DNA of 36,473 nt from contig NZ_BQXM01000047.1 in assembly GCF_022836495.1 (NCBI RefSeq), forward strand, positions 1 through 36,473, in the 5' to 3' direction. The position numbers and the translations under genes were made by a program. Source of the stretch: Desulforhabdus sp. TSK (GTDB taxonomy: Bacteria; Desulfobacterota; Syntrophobacteria; Syntrophobacterales; Syntrophobacteraceae). The notes below the pieces were generated by a model, which saw only the letters and a program-made list of their open reading frames with translations, was not told the DNA's origin and searched no databases. Each line of letters starts with the position of its first letter. The stretch's first letter is position 1. Of the stretch, positions 8,121-16,987 are shown one piece after another.

Positions 8121-8606
8121 ATGAGCACACTGGTTGTGATTGGTTACGACGACGTTTTCAAAGCGCAAGAGGTTCGTCTCATGCTGCAAAAAATGCAGAA
8201 AGACTACCTCATCGATTTGGAGGACGCGGTGGTAGTAACCAAGGACGAGAAGGATAAGGTAAAGCTGCACCAGATGTATAACCTGACTGCCGCTGGAGCA
8301 GTGTCGGGAGGTTTTTGGGGCTCTCTCATCGGGCTCATCTTTTTGAACCCCATCCTCGGTCTGGCCGTTGGAGCCACCGCTGGGGCTGTTTCGGGAGCTT
8401 TAACCGATGTGGGAATTGATGACAAGTTCATGAAGGACCTGGCAGCTACACTCAAGCCCAACAGTTCGGTGCTCTTCGTCCTGGTAAGAAAGGCTACACC
8501 CGACAAGGTGCTCGAGGAGCTTAAAGGAACCGGAGGCAAAATCCTCAAGACTTCCCTTTCACATGATGACGAGGCAAAGCTCCAGGCAGCTCTGGCTGCT
8601 TCCTGA
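8121..8606 (+). CDS. DUF1269 family membrane protein
   Basis: A 161-residue protein of the DUF1269 family, whose function is unknown. The N-terminus (LVVIGYDDVFKAQEVRLMLQ) and the following DAVVVTKDEKDKVKLHQ match the family's cytosolic ferredoxin-like portion. Residues about 55-95 are a Gly/Ala-rich hydrophobic hairpin (AAGAVSGGFWGSLIGLIFLN, LAVGATAGAVSGALTD). The C-terminal half contains the typical DDKFMKDLAATLKPNSSVLF and a helical end. AAAGGA lies about 10 bases upstream of ATG 8121. It is co-oriented with, and about 65 bases from, the OmpA-like lipoprotein gene. Confidence 0.88.
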   Translation: MSTLVVIGYDDVFKAQEVRLMLQKMQKDYLIDLEDAVVVTKDEKDKVKLHQMYNLTAAGAVSGGFWGSLIGLIFLNPILGLAVGATAGAVSGALTDVGIDDKFMKDLAATLKPNSSVLFVLVRKATPDKVLEELKGTGGKILKTSLSHDDEAKLQAALAAS

Positions 8607-8671
8607 ATTGAGAATACGTGGGGTCGGATCATGGCAGGGGAGGTACAGGGTTGCACGACGAGGAGGAGGTT

Positions 8672-9214
8672 ATGAGAAGAACAGTTATCTTGTTTTCAGT
8701 GTTGGTGTTGATTTCGGGATGTGTCACGCAGGCTGCATATAATAAAGTCGAGAGTCAAAACCAGGCTTACCAGGAGTTGAACCAGGCGCTCAGGGCTGAG
8801 CTCAACGCGGACCAAGTCGAGATTCAGCAACTGCAAGACCGGTTGAAGGTCACCATGCTCAACGAGATCCTCTTTCCCGAGGGTGGATGGGAGCTTGATC
8901 AAAGAGGAAGAGAGACACTCAACAAGATCGTTCCCACCCTGAAAACCCTCACCAACCAGCGCATCGAGATATTGGGCTTCACCGATAACGTTCCCATCGG
9001 TCCCGAGCTTCGGTCTCGCTTCCCCTCGAACTGGGAGCTCTCCACTGCCCGGGCTACAAATGTGGTCAGATACCTGCAACATGAAGGGGTGAATCCCGCT
9101 CTGATGTCGGCAACCGGATACGGAGATGAGCAGCCGGCAGCCTCCAACAGTACTCCGGAAGGAAGACGCAAGAACCGCAGGATTGAAATTGTCCTTGCAG
9201 CGCAGAATCCATAG
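8672..9214 (+). CDS. OmpA/MotB-like peptidoglycan-binding lipoprotein
   Basis: A 180-residue lipoprotein. The signal peptide ends in the lipobox LISGC with Cys17 as the lipidation site. A short coiled-coil-prone stretch (residues 25-60, ELNQALRAELNADQVEIQQL) leads into an OmpA-C domain. Domain landmarks are ILFPEGGWELDQRG, IEILGFTDNVPIG (the Asp of the GxTD motif contacts peptidoglycan in this family), NWELSTARATNVVRYL and EGRRKNRRIEIVL. It should tether the outer membrane, or an envelope complex, to peptidoglycan. ATG 8672 has a strong AGGAGGAGG. It lies about 115 bases before the porin gene, separated from it by a hairpin. Confidence 0.92.
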   Translation: MRRTVILFSVLVLISGCVTQAAYNKVESQNQAYQELNQALRAELNADQVEIQQLQDRLKVTMLNEILFPEGGWELDQRGRETLNKIVPTLKTLTNQRIEILGFTDNVPIGPELRSRFPSNWELSTARATNVVRYLQHEGVNPALMSATGYGDEQPAASNSTPEGRRKNRRIEIVLAAQNP

Positions 9215-9227
9215 TCCTGAAGATGCG

Positions 9228-9265
9228 GGAGGCCACTACCAGGAACTGGTCTGAAAGTGGCCTCC
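9228..9265. terminator. hairpin between lipoprotein and porin genes
   Basis: GGAGGCCACT (9228-9237) pairs perfectly with AGTGGCCTCC (9256-9265), with an additional CCAG/CTGG stem inside. There is no U-run, so it may attenuate or process the transcript rather than fully terminate it. Confidence 0.5.
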
Positions 9266-9330
9266 TGGACGGCTGAACTGTATCCGGTGGGAGAGGTTTT
9301 GGAATAGGGATATGACGAGGAGGAGAAAAC

Positions 9331-10749
9331 ATGAAGGTATTGAGGACGGTGGTGATGGCCGTCAGCTTGCTTGGAGGAGTGCTGCTGCACAACATGGTAC
9401 AGGCAAAGACTCAAGAGCCGGCCGGCAGCAAAGAGCCCCTTCAACAGCTCTCGCCCTCTTCTTATGAATACTATGGGGGACTTTGGGCACAACCGACCCT
9501 CACGGGGGACTGGGGTGGGCTCAGAAATGACCTGGCTGCAAGAGGCGTTACATTCGATATCAGTTTGACGGAGATTGTTCAGGGAGTCGCCAGCGGTGGT
9601 AAGGACAACAGCCACCCTGAGTCTGGTGGCCGCGGTCTTGTTGCGCTTCGGGTGGATACCCAAAAGCTGGGGCTATGGCCGGGAGGCTTCCTCTCAGTGG
9701 AGGCGGAGGGCAACTTTGGAAACTCGGTCAACGGCAGTACAGGGGCACTCAGTCCGGTAAACAGCAACCAGGTCTATCCCATGCCGGACTCCAACGAATT
9801 CAATGTGCCGGAGGTCTCCTTCACCCAGTTTTTCTCTCCCTATTTCGGTCTGGTGGCCGGCAAGCTCGACACCGTGACCACTGGAGATATGAATGATTTT
9901 GCTCATGGCAAAGGGGATGAGCAGTTCTTCAACCTTGCATTCAACATCAATCCCCTTCTTGTTGTCAGCACCCCCTACTCGACTCTCGGCGGAGGAATCG
10001 TCATACTCCCCACGAAAGACCCCGATGCGGCCATCATCAGCATTCTGGCTCTGGACACCAACGGAAAGGCAAATTCCGCCGGGTTCGACGACGCGTTTGA
10101 TGACACGACGGTTGCGGGCCAGGCTCGCGTCAGGACGGACTTTTTTGGCCTCACCGGCCACCAGGTTGTGGGGGCCACCTATACGAACAAGACCTACGGT
10201 TCCCTGGACCAGAATCTGCGCATCAACCTGGAAAACCGCGAAATTTCAAAGGAGACGGGGTCCTGGACGGTTTACTACAACTTCGACCAGTACCTTTATG
10301 AGGTCAAAAAAGGCTCCGGGCAGGGGTTCGGCCTCTTTGGCCGGTTTGGCGCCTCTGATGGAAATCCCAATCCCATGAACTACTTCTTCAGTGTCGGCCT
10401 GGGTGGGAAGGGGGTTTCAGAAAGCAGGCCCCTCGATCGGTTCGGCATCGGGTATTACTACGTCGATGTCAGCAACCCAGAGTTCACCCGAGGACGGTTA
10501 GCCATCGTCGACGGCGGAGTCGTCCTGGAGGAGCAGACCCGGTCATTTTTAGGGGATGAGCAGGGGATCGAAGCTTTCTACAGCCTCGCAGTGACTCCCT
10601 GGCTGCACCTGACGCCTGATCTGCAGGTCATCTGGCCCACCCAGGAGAATTACCTGAATGTGGTGACCGCCGACGGTGTCAGCATCCCACGGAAGGAAGA
10701 TGTCGACACGGCCGTGGTGCTTGGCCTGCGAATGAAAGTTCTTTTTTAG
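9331..10749 (+). CDS. OprB-family carbohydrate-selective porin
   Basis: A 472-residue outer-membrane beta-barrel. A signal peptide (MKVLRTVVMAVSLLGGVLLH, cut after VQA) is followed by the OprB opening LTGDWGGLRNDLAARGVTFD. Alternating amphipathic strands follow, and a typical end: EAFYSLAVTPWLHLTPDLQV, ENYLNVVTAD, VLGLRMKVLF with a terminal Phe. Family members let sugars and other small solutes across the outer membrane; the substrate here is unknown. Length and landmarks fit the family. ATG 9331 has AGGAGGAG just upstream. It is the last gene of the rightward envelope run and faces the ABC-2 permease gene. Confidence 0.92.
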   Translation: MKVLRTVVMAVSLLGGVLLHNMVQAKTQEPAGSKEPLQQLSPSSYEYYGGLWAQPTLTGDWGGLRNDLAARGVTFDISLTEIVQGVASGGKDNSHPESGGRGLVALRVDTQKLGLWPGGFLSVEAEGNFGNSVNGSTGALSPVNSNQVYPMPDSNEFNVPEVSFTQFFSPYFGLVAGKLDTVTTGDMNDFAHGKGDEQFFNLAFNINPLLVVSTPYSTLGGGIVILPTKDPDAAIISILALDTNGKANSAGFDDAFDDTTVAGQARVRTDFFGLTGHQVVGATYTNKTYGSLDQNLRINLENREISKETGSWTVYYNFDQYLYEVKKGSGQGFGLFGRFGASDGNPNPMNYFFSVGLGGKGVSESRPLDRFGIGYYYVDVSNPEFTRGRLAIVDGGVVLEEQTRSFLGDEQGIEAFYSLAVTPWLHLTPDLQVIWPTQENYLNVVTADGVSIPRKEDVDTAVVLGLRMKVLF

Positions 10750-10850
10750 CACTGGGAACAGCCTGATTTTTCGTATGTATAACCATTGGCAAAGGGCTGC
10801 GGACCTGCCTATTCCGGATAAATAGAAATACCGACGGAAGATCGAAGTTT

Positions 10851-10921
10851 CGTCATTTCGGCGAGAGCCGGAATCCAGGGTTCATGCGGTTTTCTGGACC
10901 CCGGCTTCCGCCGGCGTGACG
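10851..10921 (+). repeat. 71-bp palindromic intergenic repeat, copy 1
   Basis: Runs from CGTCATTTCGGCGAGAGCCG to CCGGCGTGACG and folds on itself. It has the same length and layout as 25261-25331 and shares the CGTCATTCCGGC / GGAATCCAG / TTTCTGGACCCCGG blocks. It sits in the 205-base gap between two convergent genes, where it could also act as a bidirectional transcription end. Confidence 0.85.
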
Positions 10922-10954
10922 CTCATGATGAGCAATTGAGATTTGCGTACGAAT

Positions 10955-11746
10955 CTAGTGAATGAGTCGACGGCGCATGGCGAAGAGAGCCAGGGGAAAA
11001 CAGACCATGGCGAATACCGCAAGGTATGTGACACCCCAGAGCAGGTCCACCCTCAAAACACCCAGGCAGAAATAACGGGTCAACCGCACCAGGTGAGTCA
11101 GGGGAAAAATCAGGGCAACCTCCCTTGCCCAGGCCGGAAGGTTGTCCAGGGGGAAGAATGTTCCGCTGAAGAGGAACATGGGGGTGATGAAAAGGAAAAT
11201 GGGAAGGTTGAAGGTATCGATTCCCGGAACGATCCCCGTGAAGAGCATTCCGACGGAGCCGAAGGCCAATCCTCCCAGAAAGGCCAGGGGAAGGATCAAC
11301 AGCCCCCATGGGTAAGCGACGAGACCGAACAGACTGAGCACCACCAGCATGATGGCTGCAGCGATGACGGATTTCGTGGCCCCCCAGACAATTTCACCCG
11401 TGATGACTTCTTCCAGGGAGAGGGGCGTGGCCAGCATGGCATCGAAGGTTTTCTGGTAATACATACGGACAAACGAGGCGTAGGTGTTTTCAAAAAAGGC
11501 ATTGTACATGACGGTAACGGCGAGCAGGGAAGGGGCGATGAAGCGGATGTAGGAAAGCTCCACCCCCTCGAAGGTGATTCTTTCAATGAAGGTACTCAGC
11601 CCAAACCCGAAAGCCAGGAGGTAGAACAGGGGTTCGAAGAGGGGCGGCAGAAAATTGATGAGCCAGATTTTCCTGTAAACCACCAGGTTCCGGTTCCATA
11701 CCCGCAGGAAGCGGCGGGATATGCCGAAAGACGCGACGGTTTTCAT
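10955..11746 (-). CDS. ABC-2 type transporter permease (NodJ-like)
   Basis: A 263-residue inner-membrane permease with about six hydrophobic segments, among them LPPLFEPLFYLLAFGFGL, SLLAVTVMYNAFFENTYASF and LPIFLFITPMFLFSGTFFPL. The last matches the FLFSGTFFP signature of NodJ/ABC-2 exporters. The Tyr/Phe-rich AMLATPLSLEEVITGEIVWG loop is also family-typical. ATG 11746 overlaps the stop of the ATPase gene by 4 bases (ATGA), indicating translational coupling. Together they form an exporter of lipid-linked, polysaccharide or drug-like substrates; the substrate is unknown. Confidence 0.92.
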   Translation of the reverse strand: MKTVASFGISRRFLRVWNRNLVVYRKIWLINFLPPLFEPLFYLLAFGFGLSTFIERITFEGVELSYIRFIAPSLLAVTVMYNAFFENTYASFVRMYYQKTFDAMLATPLSLEEVITGEIVWGATKSVIAAAIMLVVLSLFGLVAYPWGLLILPLAFLGGLAFGSVGMLFTGIVPGIDTFNLPIFLFITPMFLFSGTFFPLDNLPAWAREVALIFPLTHLVRLTRYFCLGVLRVDLLWGVTYLAVFAMVCFPLALFAMRRRLIH

Positions 11747-12684
11747 TCGCGAAGCTCCCTTCCCGTAAGCCTTAGAAAAACGTCCTCCAGGGTGGCCATG
11801 CGCTGGATGCATTTTTCCCTGCAAAAGCGGCTGCCGATTCTTTCGAAAACACGGTCGTCCGCCTGACCATAAATAATGAGACGGTGTCCGAGATCATCGT
11901 GCATGAACTGCTGCGACTGGACGAAATCACGCAGCTCCTGGTCGGGCTCCGTGATCTCCACCACATCCCGGCCCGCATATTCTCGAATCAGGGCAGAAGG
12001 TTTCCCCTGCACGAGTATTTTTCCATGGTCCATGATGATGAGGCGGTCACAGAGGCGGGACGCCTCGTCCATGTTGTGCGTCGTCAGGAGGATGGAGAGC
12101 CCTTCGGATCGGAGCTCCTCCAGCCGTTCCCATACCTGGTGACGCGACTGTGGATCCAGTGCGGTGGTGGGCTCGTCAAGAATGAGCAGCTCGGGATCGT
12201 TGAGGAGAGCCCGTGCGAGAATGAGGCGTCGCAGCATGCCTCCTGAAAGACTGGTCACCGTATCATTCCTGCGATGGTCCAGGGCCATGTACTGGAGGAG
12301 CTGCAGGGCCTTCTCCTTCGCCGCACGTCGGGGCATGTCGAAATAGCTTGCAAATACCTGGAGATTCTGCAGGACCGTGAGATCCGGATCGGGGGTGTTT
12401 TCCTGCTGACAGACTCCAATGCTGAAACGGATGGCACGCCATTCTGTTTTCATGTCGAGGCCGAACAGATGAAGGCTTCCATCCGTCATGGGTGAAAAGC
12501 CGTAAACCATTCGAATCGTGGAAGTCTTACCTGCGCCGTTGGGTCCAAGCAGCCCCAGGCACTCTCCCTGGAGGAGGTGAAACGAAACATCGTCCACCGC
12601 CACAAACTCTCCGAAGGTCTTCCTGAGGTTTTTTGCCTCAATGATGTATCGGGGGCTTCCCATGAAATTCAGATCCTCTCCCAT
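11743..12684 (-). CDS. ABC transporter ATP-binding protein (NodI-like)
   Basis: A 313-residue ATPase. Walker A is GPNGAGKTS, the signature is SLSGGMLRR, Walker B is ELLILDEPTTALDP and the switch histidine is in LLTTHNMDEA. The C-terminal extension after about residue 220 matches DrrA/NodI-type exporters. I prefer ATG 12684, preceded by GAGGGA, to the longer frame beginning at 12792, because the longer version would overlap the microprotein gene at 12762-12914 and adds a non-conserved N-terminus. ATG 12663 is an alternative. The gene is coupled to the permease by a 4-base overlap. Confidence 0.93.
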   Translation of the reverse strand: MGEDLNFMGSPRYIIEAKNLRKTFGEFVAVDDVSFHLLQGECLGLLGPNGAGKTSTIRMVYGFSPMTDGSLHLFGLDMKTEWRAIRFSIGVCQQENTPDPDLTVLQNLQVFASYFDMPRRAAKEKALQLLQYMALDHRRNDTVTSLSGGMLRRLILARALLNDPELLILDEPTTALDPQSRHQVWERLEELRSEGLSILLTTHNMDEASRLCDRLIIMDHGKILVQGKPSALIREYAGRDVVEITEPDQELRDFVQSQQFMHDDLGHRLIIYGQADDRVFERIGSRFCREKCIQRMATLEDVFLRLTGRELRE

Positions 12685-12761
12685 CGATCCCTCAAAAAAG
12701 CCCGGAGACAAGCTTGCGTGCATGCTCCGGGCCGGGTATCGCGAAGGCTCAAGATTCTTCT

Positions 12762-12914
12762 TTATTTCGCATCCTTCCTGCAGGGCACGCAATAGCCTCG
12801 CTCGTCAATACATTCTTCACAAAACGACCGGTGGCACATGCGGCATTCCGCCACAGCCGTTTCCCGGTCGAAATCCTCTCCACATGCCGAACAGCTGAAA
12901 TCTTCCTGTGCCAT
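12762..12914 (-). CDS. 50-residue eight-cysteine microprotein, probably zinc-binding
   Basis: This gene is too short for most ORF listings. ATG 12914 is preceded by GAGGGA about 9 bases upstream and TAA lies at 12762-12764. The peptide contains four CxxC pairs in series: CSAC, CRMC, CEEC and CVPC, plus His28 directly after the second pair, with acidic spacers. Eight Cys plus one His in 50 residues fits two cross-braced zinc sites, a compact B-box/RING-like or double zinc-ribbon layout. There is no signal peptide or membrane segment. It lies 77 bases upstream of the NodI-like gene on the same strand, so it may be co-transcribed with the exporter. Function unknown. Confidence 0.78.
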   Translation of the reverse strand: MAQEDFSCSACGEDFDRETAVAECRMCHRSFCEECIDERGYCVPCRKDAK

Positions 12915-12981
12915 GACTCAATCCCTCATCGCCGGATGTCGAATTGTCGCAGACATCCAGCGTTTCCAAAGCGCTCAATCT

Positions 12982-13197
12982 TTATGAAAGGCCAAATCCC
13001 ATCGAAGCGAGCTCTCTAATGGTGCTTTTGGCTTCATCGACGGTTTCTCCAAGTTTCCACGGCCCCATGAAGGACTCCAGCTGCATCTTCCAGCCTTCGT
13101 CATCATGGAAAATGTCGGCCTGCTCGCATGAAGCGCCGCAGCCCTCTTCGCCAATGACATTCATAAGGGTTTCGCGGATTTGCTGCATATCATCCAT
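12982..13197 (-). CDS. small conserved-looking hypothetical protein
   Basis: A 71-residue soluble protein starting at ATG 13197, preceded by a strong AGGGAGGAG. The upstream in-frame start at 13254 has no comparable site. It contains two nearby cysteines (GEEGCGASCEQADIF) and a Trp/Phe-rich segment (GWKMQLESFMGPWKLGETV), then a helical end. I do not recognise the family. It is co-oriented with the eight-cysteine microprotein and exporter genes downstream, about 67 bases away. Confidence 0.65.
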   Translation of the reverse strand: MDDMQQIRETLMNVIGEEGCGASCEQADIFHDDEGWKMQLESFMGPWKLGETVDEAKSTIRELASMGFGLS

Positions 13198-13303
13198 GAT
13201 TCTCCTCCCTCTCGTTCTTTCAGGTCGGAAAGATTGTATTCGTTGAATAAACACTTATCTAAATTCTAATGGCGAACCATTCTGTGTCAATGAATGGACG
13301 AAT

Positions 13304-16300
13304 TCATTTCTTTTGAGGGATCAACTCCAGCTTTGCCGTGATGGGCTCCTTTTCGTCCAAAACCTCCGGTGCCTTGACGCTCAGTCGCTGGGCAGGAATG
13401 CCTCCTGCCCGGAGGATCTCCGACACAATGGCTTTGGCGCGGGCTTCGGCCAATTGTTGCAGCTCCAGGTCTGAAAGGTTTTCCCGAATCAGAAGTTTTT
13501 CAAAGAGCGCGCGCGTGAGACGTTCAGTCTCCTGCCCCGGACCGCCCTTCGCCGTGCTCAGTGGAGATGCCGCCACGGATAGCGTGCTCTTGAGCTCATT
13601 CAGCTGCTCTTTTCCGAATTTTTCCGAGAAGAGCTTTTCCAGCAGGGGCTGGAGCCTCGGGTCGCTCACATCCAGGGGGCCGGGGTCTTCACCAGGCTCC
13701 AGTTTGGTGCCAAGGAGCTCGGCCAAGGTGCGCCGCAGAGAAAGGGATTTCATTGCATCGCCATCGACCGTCGGGCTGTATCGTCCCTGCACCGACAGGC
13801 TCAAATTCGGGCGAATCTTGAGGGCCGTCGACAGTTTCTGGAGCTTTTCACGCTCCGGAGGCGACAAAATGGCCGTCCCGGGGTCAAAGGCGACAGCCTC
13901 GATCCCCTCGTTCTCCTTACCCAGGAGGCCTCCCAGGAAGCGAATGGGCGAGGTGAGAATTTTGCCGATGAAGTTCTTCAGGGCCTTTCCAATGAGTTGT
14001 CCATAATTGAACTGAGGATCGTTCAGATCTCCTTCGACAGGGAGACCGATATTGATGCGTCCCCGGGAATCCTTCAAAAGCGCGACGGCCAGATCCAGGG
14101 GGAGGTCAAGGGCATCCGGACTCTCCACCTTTTCTCCGAGAGTCAACTGGTCCACGACGATTTTGTTGTCCCCCAGGAGCCTGCTCTCCTTGATTTTGTA
14201 CTGAAGATCCAGGGAGAGTTTGCCCGAATTGATCTTGCGACCCGCGAACCTGCCGGAATACGGCGTCAACTTCGTCATCTCCACATTGCGAAAGGTCATA
14301 TGGATATTGGAGAACCGAACGGGATCGAAAGGATTGATTTCGCCTTTGATGGCAGCATCGCCGTAATCGTCGACATTGCCCTTCAATTGGACCTGTGTTC
14401 TAGAGTCTTTAGAGGAGGACAGACCGTTGATGACACCCGTCAGTTGATGGATCTTCGTCGCGAACTGGGGCTCCATGCTCAAATCTGCAAAATTGAGGAG
14501 GCCGTTTTCCAGGTGAATTTTGTCCACCCGCAAGGGGAAGGGCTCTCCTGCCGTCTTTCCGGGAGACGCAGATCGGGGGCCTGTTCCCTTCGGAGTATCT
14601 TTCCCGCTCGAGGGCTGTTTTTTAAACACCCGTGACAGGTTCACCGTACGATCCTTCTCGATGATGAACTCCCCGAAAGGCTGAGAAAATTTCATCTCCC
14701 TGATCTTTAGAAGGCTTGGGTTCAAAGAGAAATTCAACGCGGAGCCCATGAGGGACTTCCAACCAAAGAAGGGCTCCTGAGATCCCGGCTCGGTGAGCAA
14801 AAGATTTTCGGAGCTGAATTGCCCGTCGTATGTCAGGTGCGGTCCATCTGATCCCTTCTGGTAGCGGAAGGTCCCCTCGGATGAGAAATCCCCCTTTTGA
14901 AGCGTGAGGAGGACGAAGCGATCCAGGTACGGCTGCAGAGGAACCAGGGGGAACCGCGACACATGGACATTCGATTCCACCCATGAGCCGTCAGGCTGTA
15001 TCTCCCCTTCAAATGCGCATTGCCCTCCCTGGCGCAATTTGAAGCTCAAGGAAAACGCCATGGGTTTCGGCTCCCCGACGGGACCCAATTGGAGGGCCAG
15101 GTCCTCCAGGTTGAAGACGGGCTGGGGACTTTGCAGCCCGAGGTCCGAAAAGTCCAGCCCGAAGCGGACCATCTCGATCATCTGGACGGCAAATCGCCAT
15201 GGGGCGTCTTTTTCCTTTCCGCCGGGCGCTGCGGGCGGAATCGTTCCTTTGGTTGGAGGAGCAAAAAGGCGCTCCCAGTTGATCTGTCCTTCGGCATTCC
15301 TTACGACAGGGATACTGGCCCCCTCGAGACGCACACGCGACACCTCCACAGCGCGGTCCCTGAGGTTCAGCTTTCCACCTTCAAACTGGACAGCTTCGAT
15401 CCCGAGAGAAGTATCGCCAGGCACTTCAGTTCCCGCACGAACCTGCTTCAGCCCCCCGGAAATGCCGTGTAAAAGGACATTGGTCCCCCCTGGGCCGGCT
15501 TCGATCTCCCCACTGAAAGCCCCGTCCAGGCTGGACACAGCTCCCTGGACGGCAGGGGAACGGCCTTGATCCAGGAAAGTCACTCCGAAATCCTGGACCT
15601 CCACCTCCTTCAGGAGAATCTGCCAGGGAGATGCAGGGGCGGCCGGGGGGGAATTGGCCGGAAGCTTCGGTTTGAAGGCAGGTTTAGGGGGCGGGGAAGG
15701 GGGCCTCGAAGCCATCATGTCCTGCACATTGAGCTTTCCGTGCTCATCCATCAAAAGATCCATGGCCCCACCCTGCAAAACGATATTCCCCACCTCCACC
15801 TTGCGAGCCGCCAGGTCCAGGCGAGCTCCGGCAAGCTGGAACTTCCCCAGCTGAAAAAAGGCTTTGGGAGCGTCACTGGATTGGAGCGCCAGGTCGGAGA
15901 GGCTCAGCTCGAGACCCTTGAGGTCCAGGGCGGGAGCAGGTGCAGTGAAATCCAGAGCATATTCAGCCTTCAGGTCGAGGATGCCCGGTGGAGATTGAAG
16001 CCGTAGCTGGTCTTTCAAGAAGCTCCAGGGTGTGGACAATTTGAGCTTTTCCAGAGTCAAGGTGCCGCTCGACTTCAAGTCGTGGAGAGCGAGATTCCCC
16101 TGGCTGTGAAGGGCTCCCCCGTCGGGCAAGCCCACCTCCAGGCTCCAGGTCGCGGGGGGTGTCGGGAGGGTGGAAAGCTGAACACAGTCAAAATCCAGGG
16201 GCTGGATGCGCACGGATACAGGCTCTGGATGCCGCTTGTCGGTGAAGGTCACCTCCCCGCGCGCCACCTTGAGGCGCTCGACTCTCAAAGGCGGAATGCT

Positions 16301-16780
16301 CCCTGCACCGGGAGCATCCGAGACTTTCCCGGGTGTTTGCAGTCGGGTCAGATTGAGGGCACCATCCGCTCCCAGGGTTATGTTGACCCCGGGCTCCTCC
16401 AAAGAAAGCTCCGAAAGCGTCCACACCCCTTTCCAAAGGCTGCTCCATTCCAAGTCCGCGGCGAATCCCCTGAAACCTGCCAGAAGCGCCCCGCCGGGCT
16501 CCTCCAGTCTCAGCTGCACCACCTCGGCCTTCAGAAGGAAAGGATTGAAGCGTACGGCCTCCATGCGAAGCTGCAGATGCAGCTTCTCCTGAACATATCC
16601 CGAGAGGAAGCGATGCACCGTCAAGGGAAGCACGAAAAATCCCAGGACCGTATACAGCGCAAGCAGGACCAGTAGACCGGCTGCGGAGAGGAAGCAAATT
16701 TTCCTGGGCAGGGTGCGACCCACGGCGGACTTCAAGCCGGTAAAAAATTCGCGAGGGGAGAGCGTTCGATGGGATGGCAT
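13304..16780 (-). CDS. DUF748/AsmA-like envelope protein
   Basis: An 1158-residue protein anchored by one N-terminal transmembrane segment (residues about 27-55, CFLSAAGLLVLLALYTVLGF). A long periplasmic part follows, made of repeated beta-strand units such as MEAVRFNPFLLKAEVVQLRL and LSELSLEEPGVNITL. This is the AsmA/TamB-like bridge architecture, whose members are linked to moving or organising lipids between membranes. Pro/Ala/Lys-rich linkers occur near residues 350-380 and 715-735. Near residue 960 an OmpA-like stretch (VAFDPGTAILSPPEREKLQK) closes the family core, and a charged helical tail ends in a Lys pair. ATG 16780 has only a weak ribosome-binding site. It is divergent from mscL. 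Confidence 0.88.
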   Translation of the reverse strand: MPSHRTLSPREFFTGLKSAVGRTLPRKICFLSAAGLLVLLALYTVLGFFVLPLTVHRFLSGYVQEKLHLQLRMEAVRFNPFLLKAEVVQLRLEEPGGALLAGFRGFAADLEWSSLWKGVWTLSELSLEEPGVNITLGADGALNLTRLQTPGKVSDAPGAGSIPPLRVERLKVARGEVTFTDKRHPEPVSVRIQPLDFDCVQLSTLPTPPATWSLEVGLPDGGALHSQGNLALHDLKSSGTLTLEKLKLSTPWSFLKDQLRLQSPPGILDLKAEYALDFTAPAPALDLKGLELSLSDLALQSSDAPKAFFQLGKFQLAGARLDLAARKVEVGNIVLQGGAMDLLMDEHGKLNVQDMMASRPPSPPPKPAFKPKLPANSPPAAPASPWQILLKEVEVQDFGVTFLDQGRSPAVQGAVSSLDGAFSGEIEAGPGGTNVLLHGISGGLKQVRAGTEVPGDTSLGIEAVQFEGGKLNLRDRAVEVSRVRLEGASIPVVRNAEGQINWERLFAPPTKGTIPPAAPGGKEKDAPWRFAVQMIEMVRFGLDFSDLGLQSPQPVFNLEDLALQLGPVGEPKPMAFSLSFKLRQGGQCAFEGEIQPDGSWVESNVHVSRFPLVPLQPYLDRFVLLTLQKGDFSSEGTFRYQKGSDGPHLTYDGQFSSENLLLTEPGSQEPFFGWKSLMGSALNFSLNPSLLKIREMKFSQPFGEFIIEKDRTVNLSRVFKKQPSSGKDTPKGTGPRSASPGKTAGEPFPLRVDKIHLENGLLNFADLSMEPQFATKIHQLTGVINGLSSSKDSRTQVQLKGNVDDYGDAAIKGEINPFDPVRFSNIHMTFRNVEMTKLTPYSGRFAGRKINSGKLSLDLQYKIKESRLLGDNKIVVDQLTLGEKVESPDALDLPLDLAVALLKDSRGRINIGLPVEGDLNDPQFNYGQLIGKALKNFIGKILTSPIRFLGGLLGKENEGIEAVAFDPGTAILSPPEREKLQKLSTALKIRPNLSLSVQGRYSPTVDGDAMKSLSLRRTLAELLGTKLEPGEDPGPLDVSDPRLQPLLEKLFSEKFGKEQLNELKSTLSVAASPLSTAKGGPGQETERLTRALFEKLLIRENLSDLELQQLAEARAKAIVSEILRAGGIPAQRLSVKAPEVLDEKEPITAKLELIPQKK

Positions 16781-16862
16781 GGAAAATCCATTCTTGTCAG
16801 GTGAATTGATACCGCCAATGCTTTACTGGAAATATGGACAAAGAATGAACATGGAGTCCTCT

Positions 16863-16891
16863 TTGACTGCATGTATTCTAATGAAATAGTT
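16863..16891 (+). promoter_or_regulatory. possible sigma-70 promoter of mscL
   Basis: TTGACT (16863-16868) is followed after 17 bases by ATAGTT (16886-16891) in the gap between the divergent DUF748 and mscL genes. The -35 box is good and the -10 box is poor, so this is only a candidate. Confidence 0.3.
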
Positions 16892-16987
16892 GCAACCAGA
16901 GTAGGGTGAGCTTACATTGGTGGAAATATTACCATGGATTCACTGTGAGTCCTGCTAACAATCCCACCGAAAAGAGAGGAGAAGAAC

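Noticed and set aside
10943-11866. 307-codon open frame antisense to the ABC-2 permease
   Set aside because: Low-complexity, Gln/Glu/Gly-rich translation with no domain; the minus strand encodes a clear NodJ-like permease coupled to NodI.
15020-16675. Several 150-220 codon frames antisense to the DUF748 gene
   Set aside because: No motifs; they follow from the codon bias of the 1158-residue gene on the other strand.
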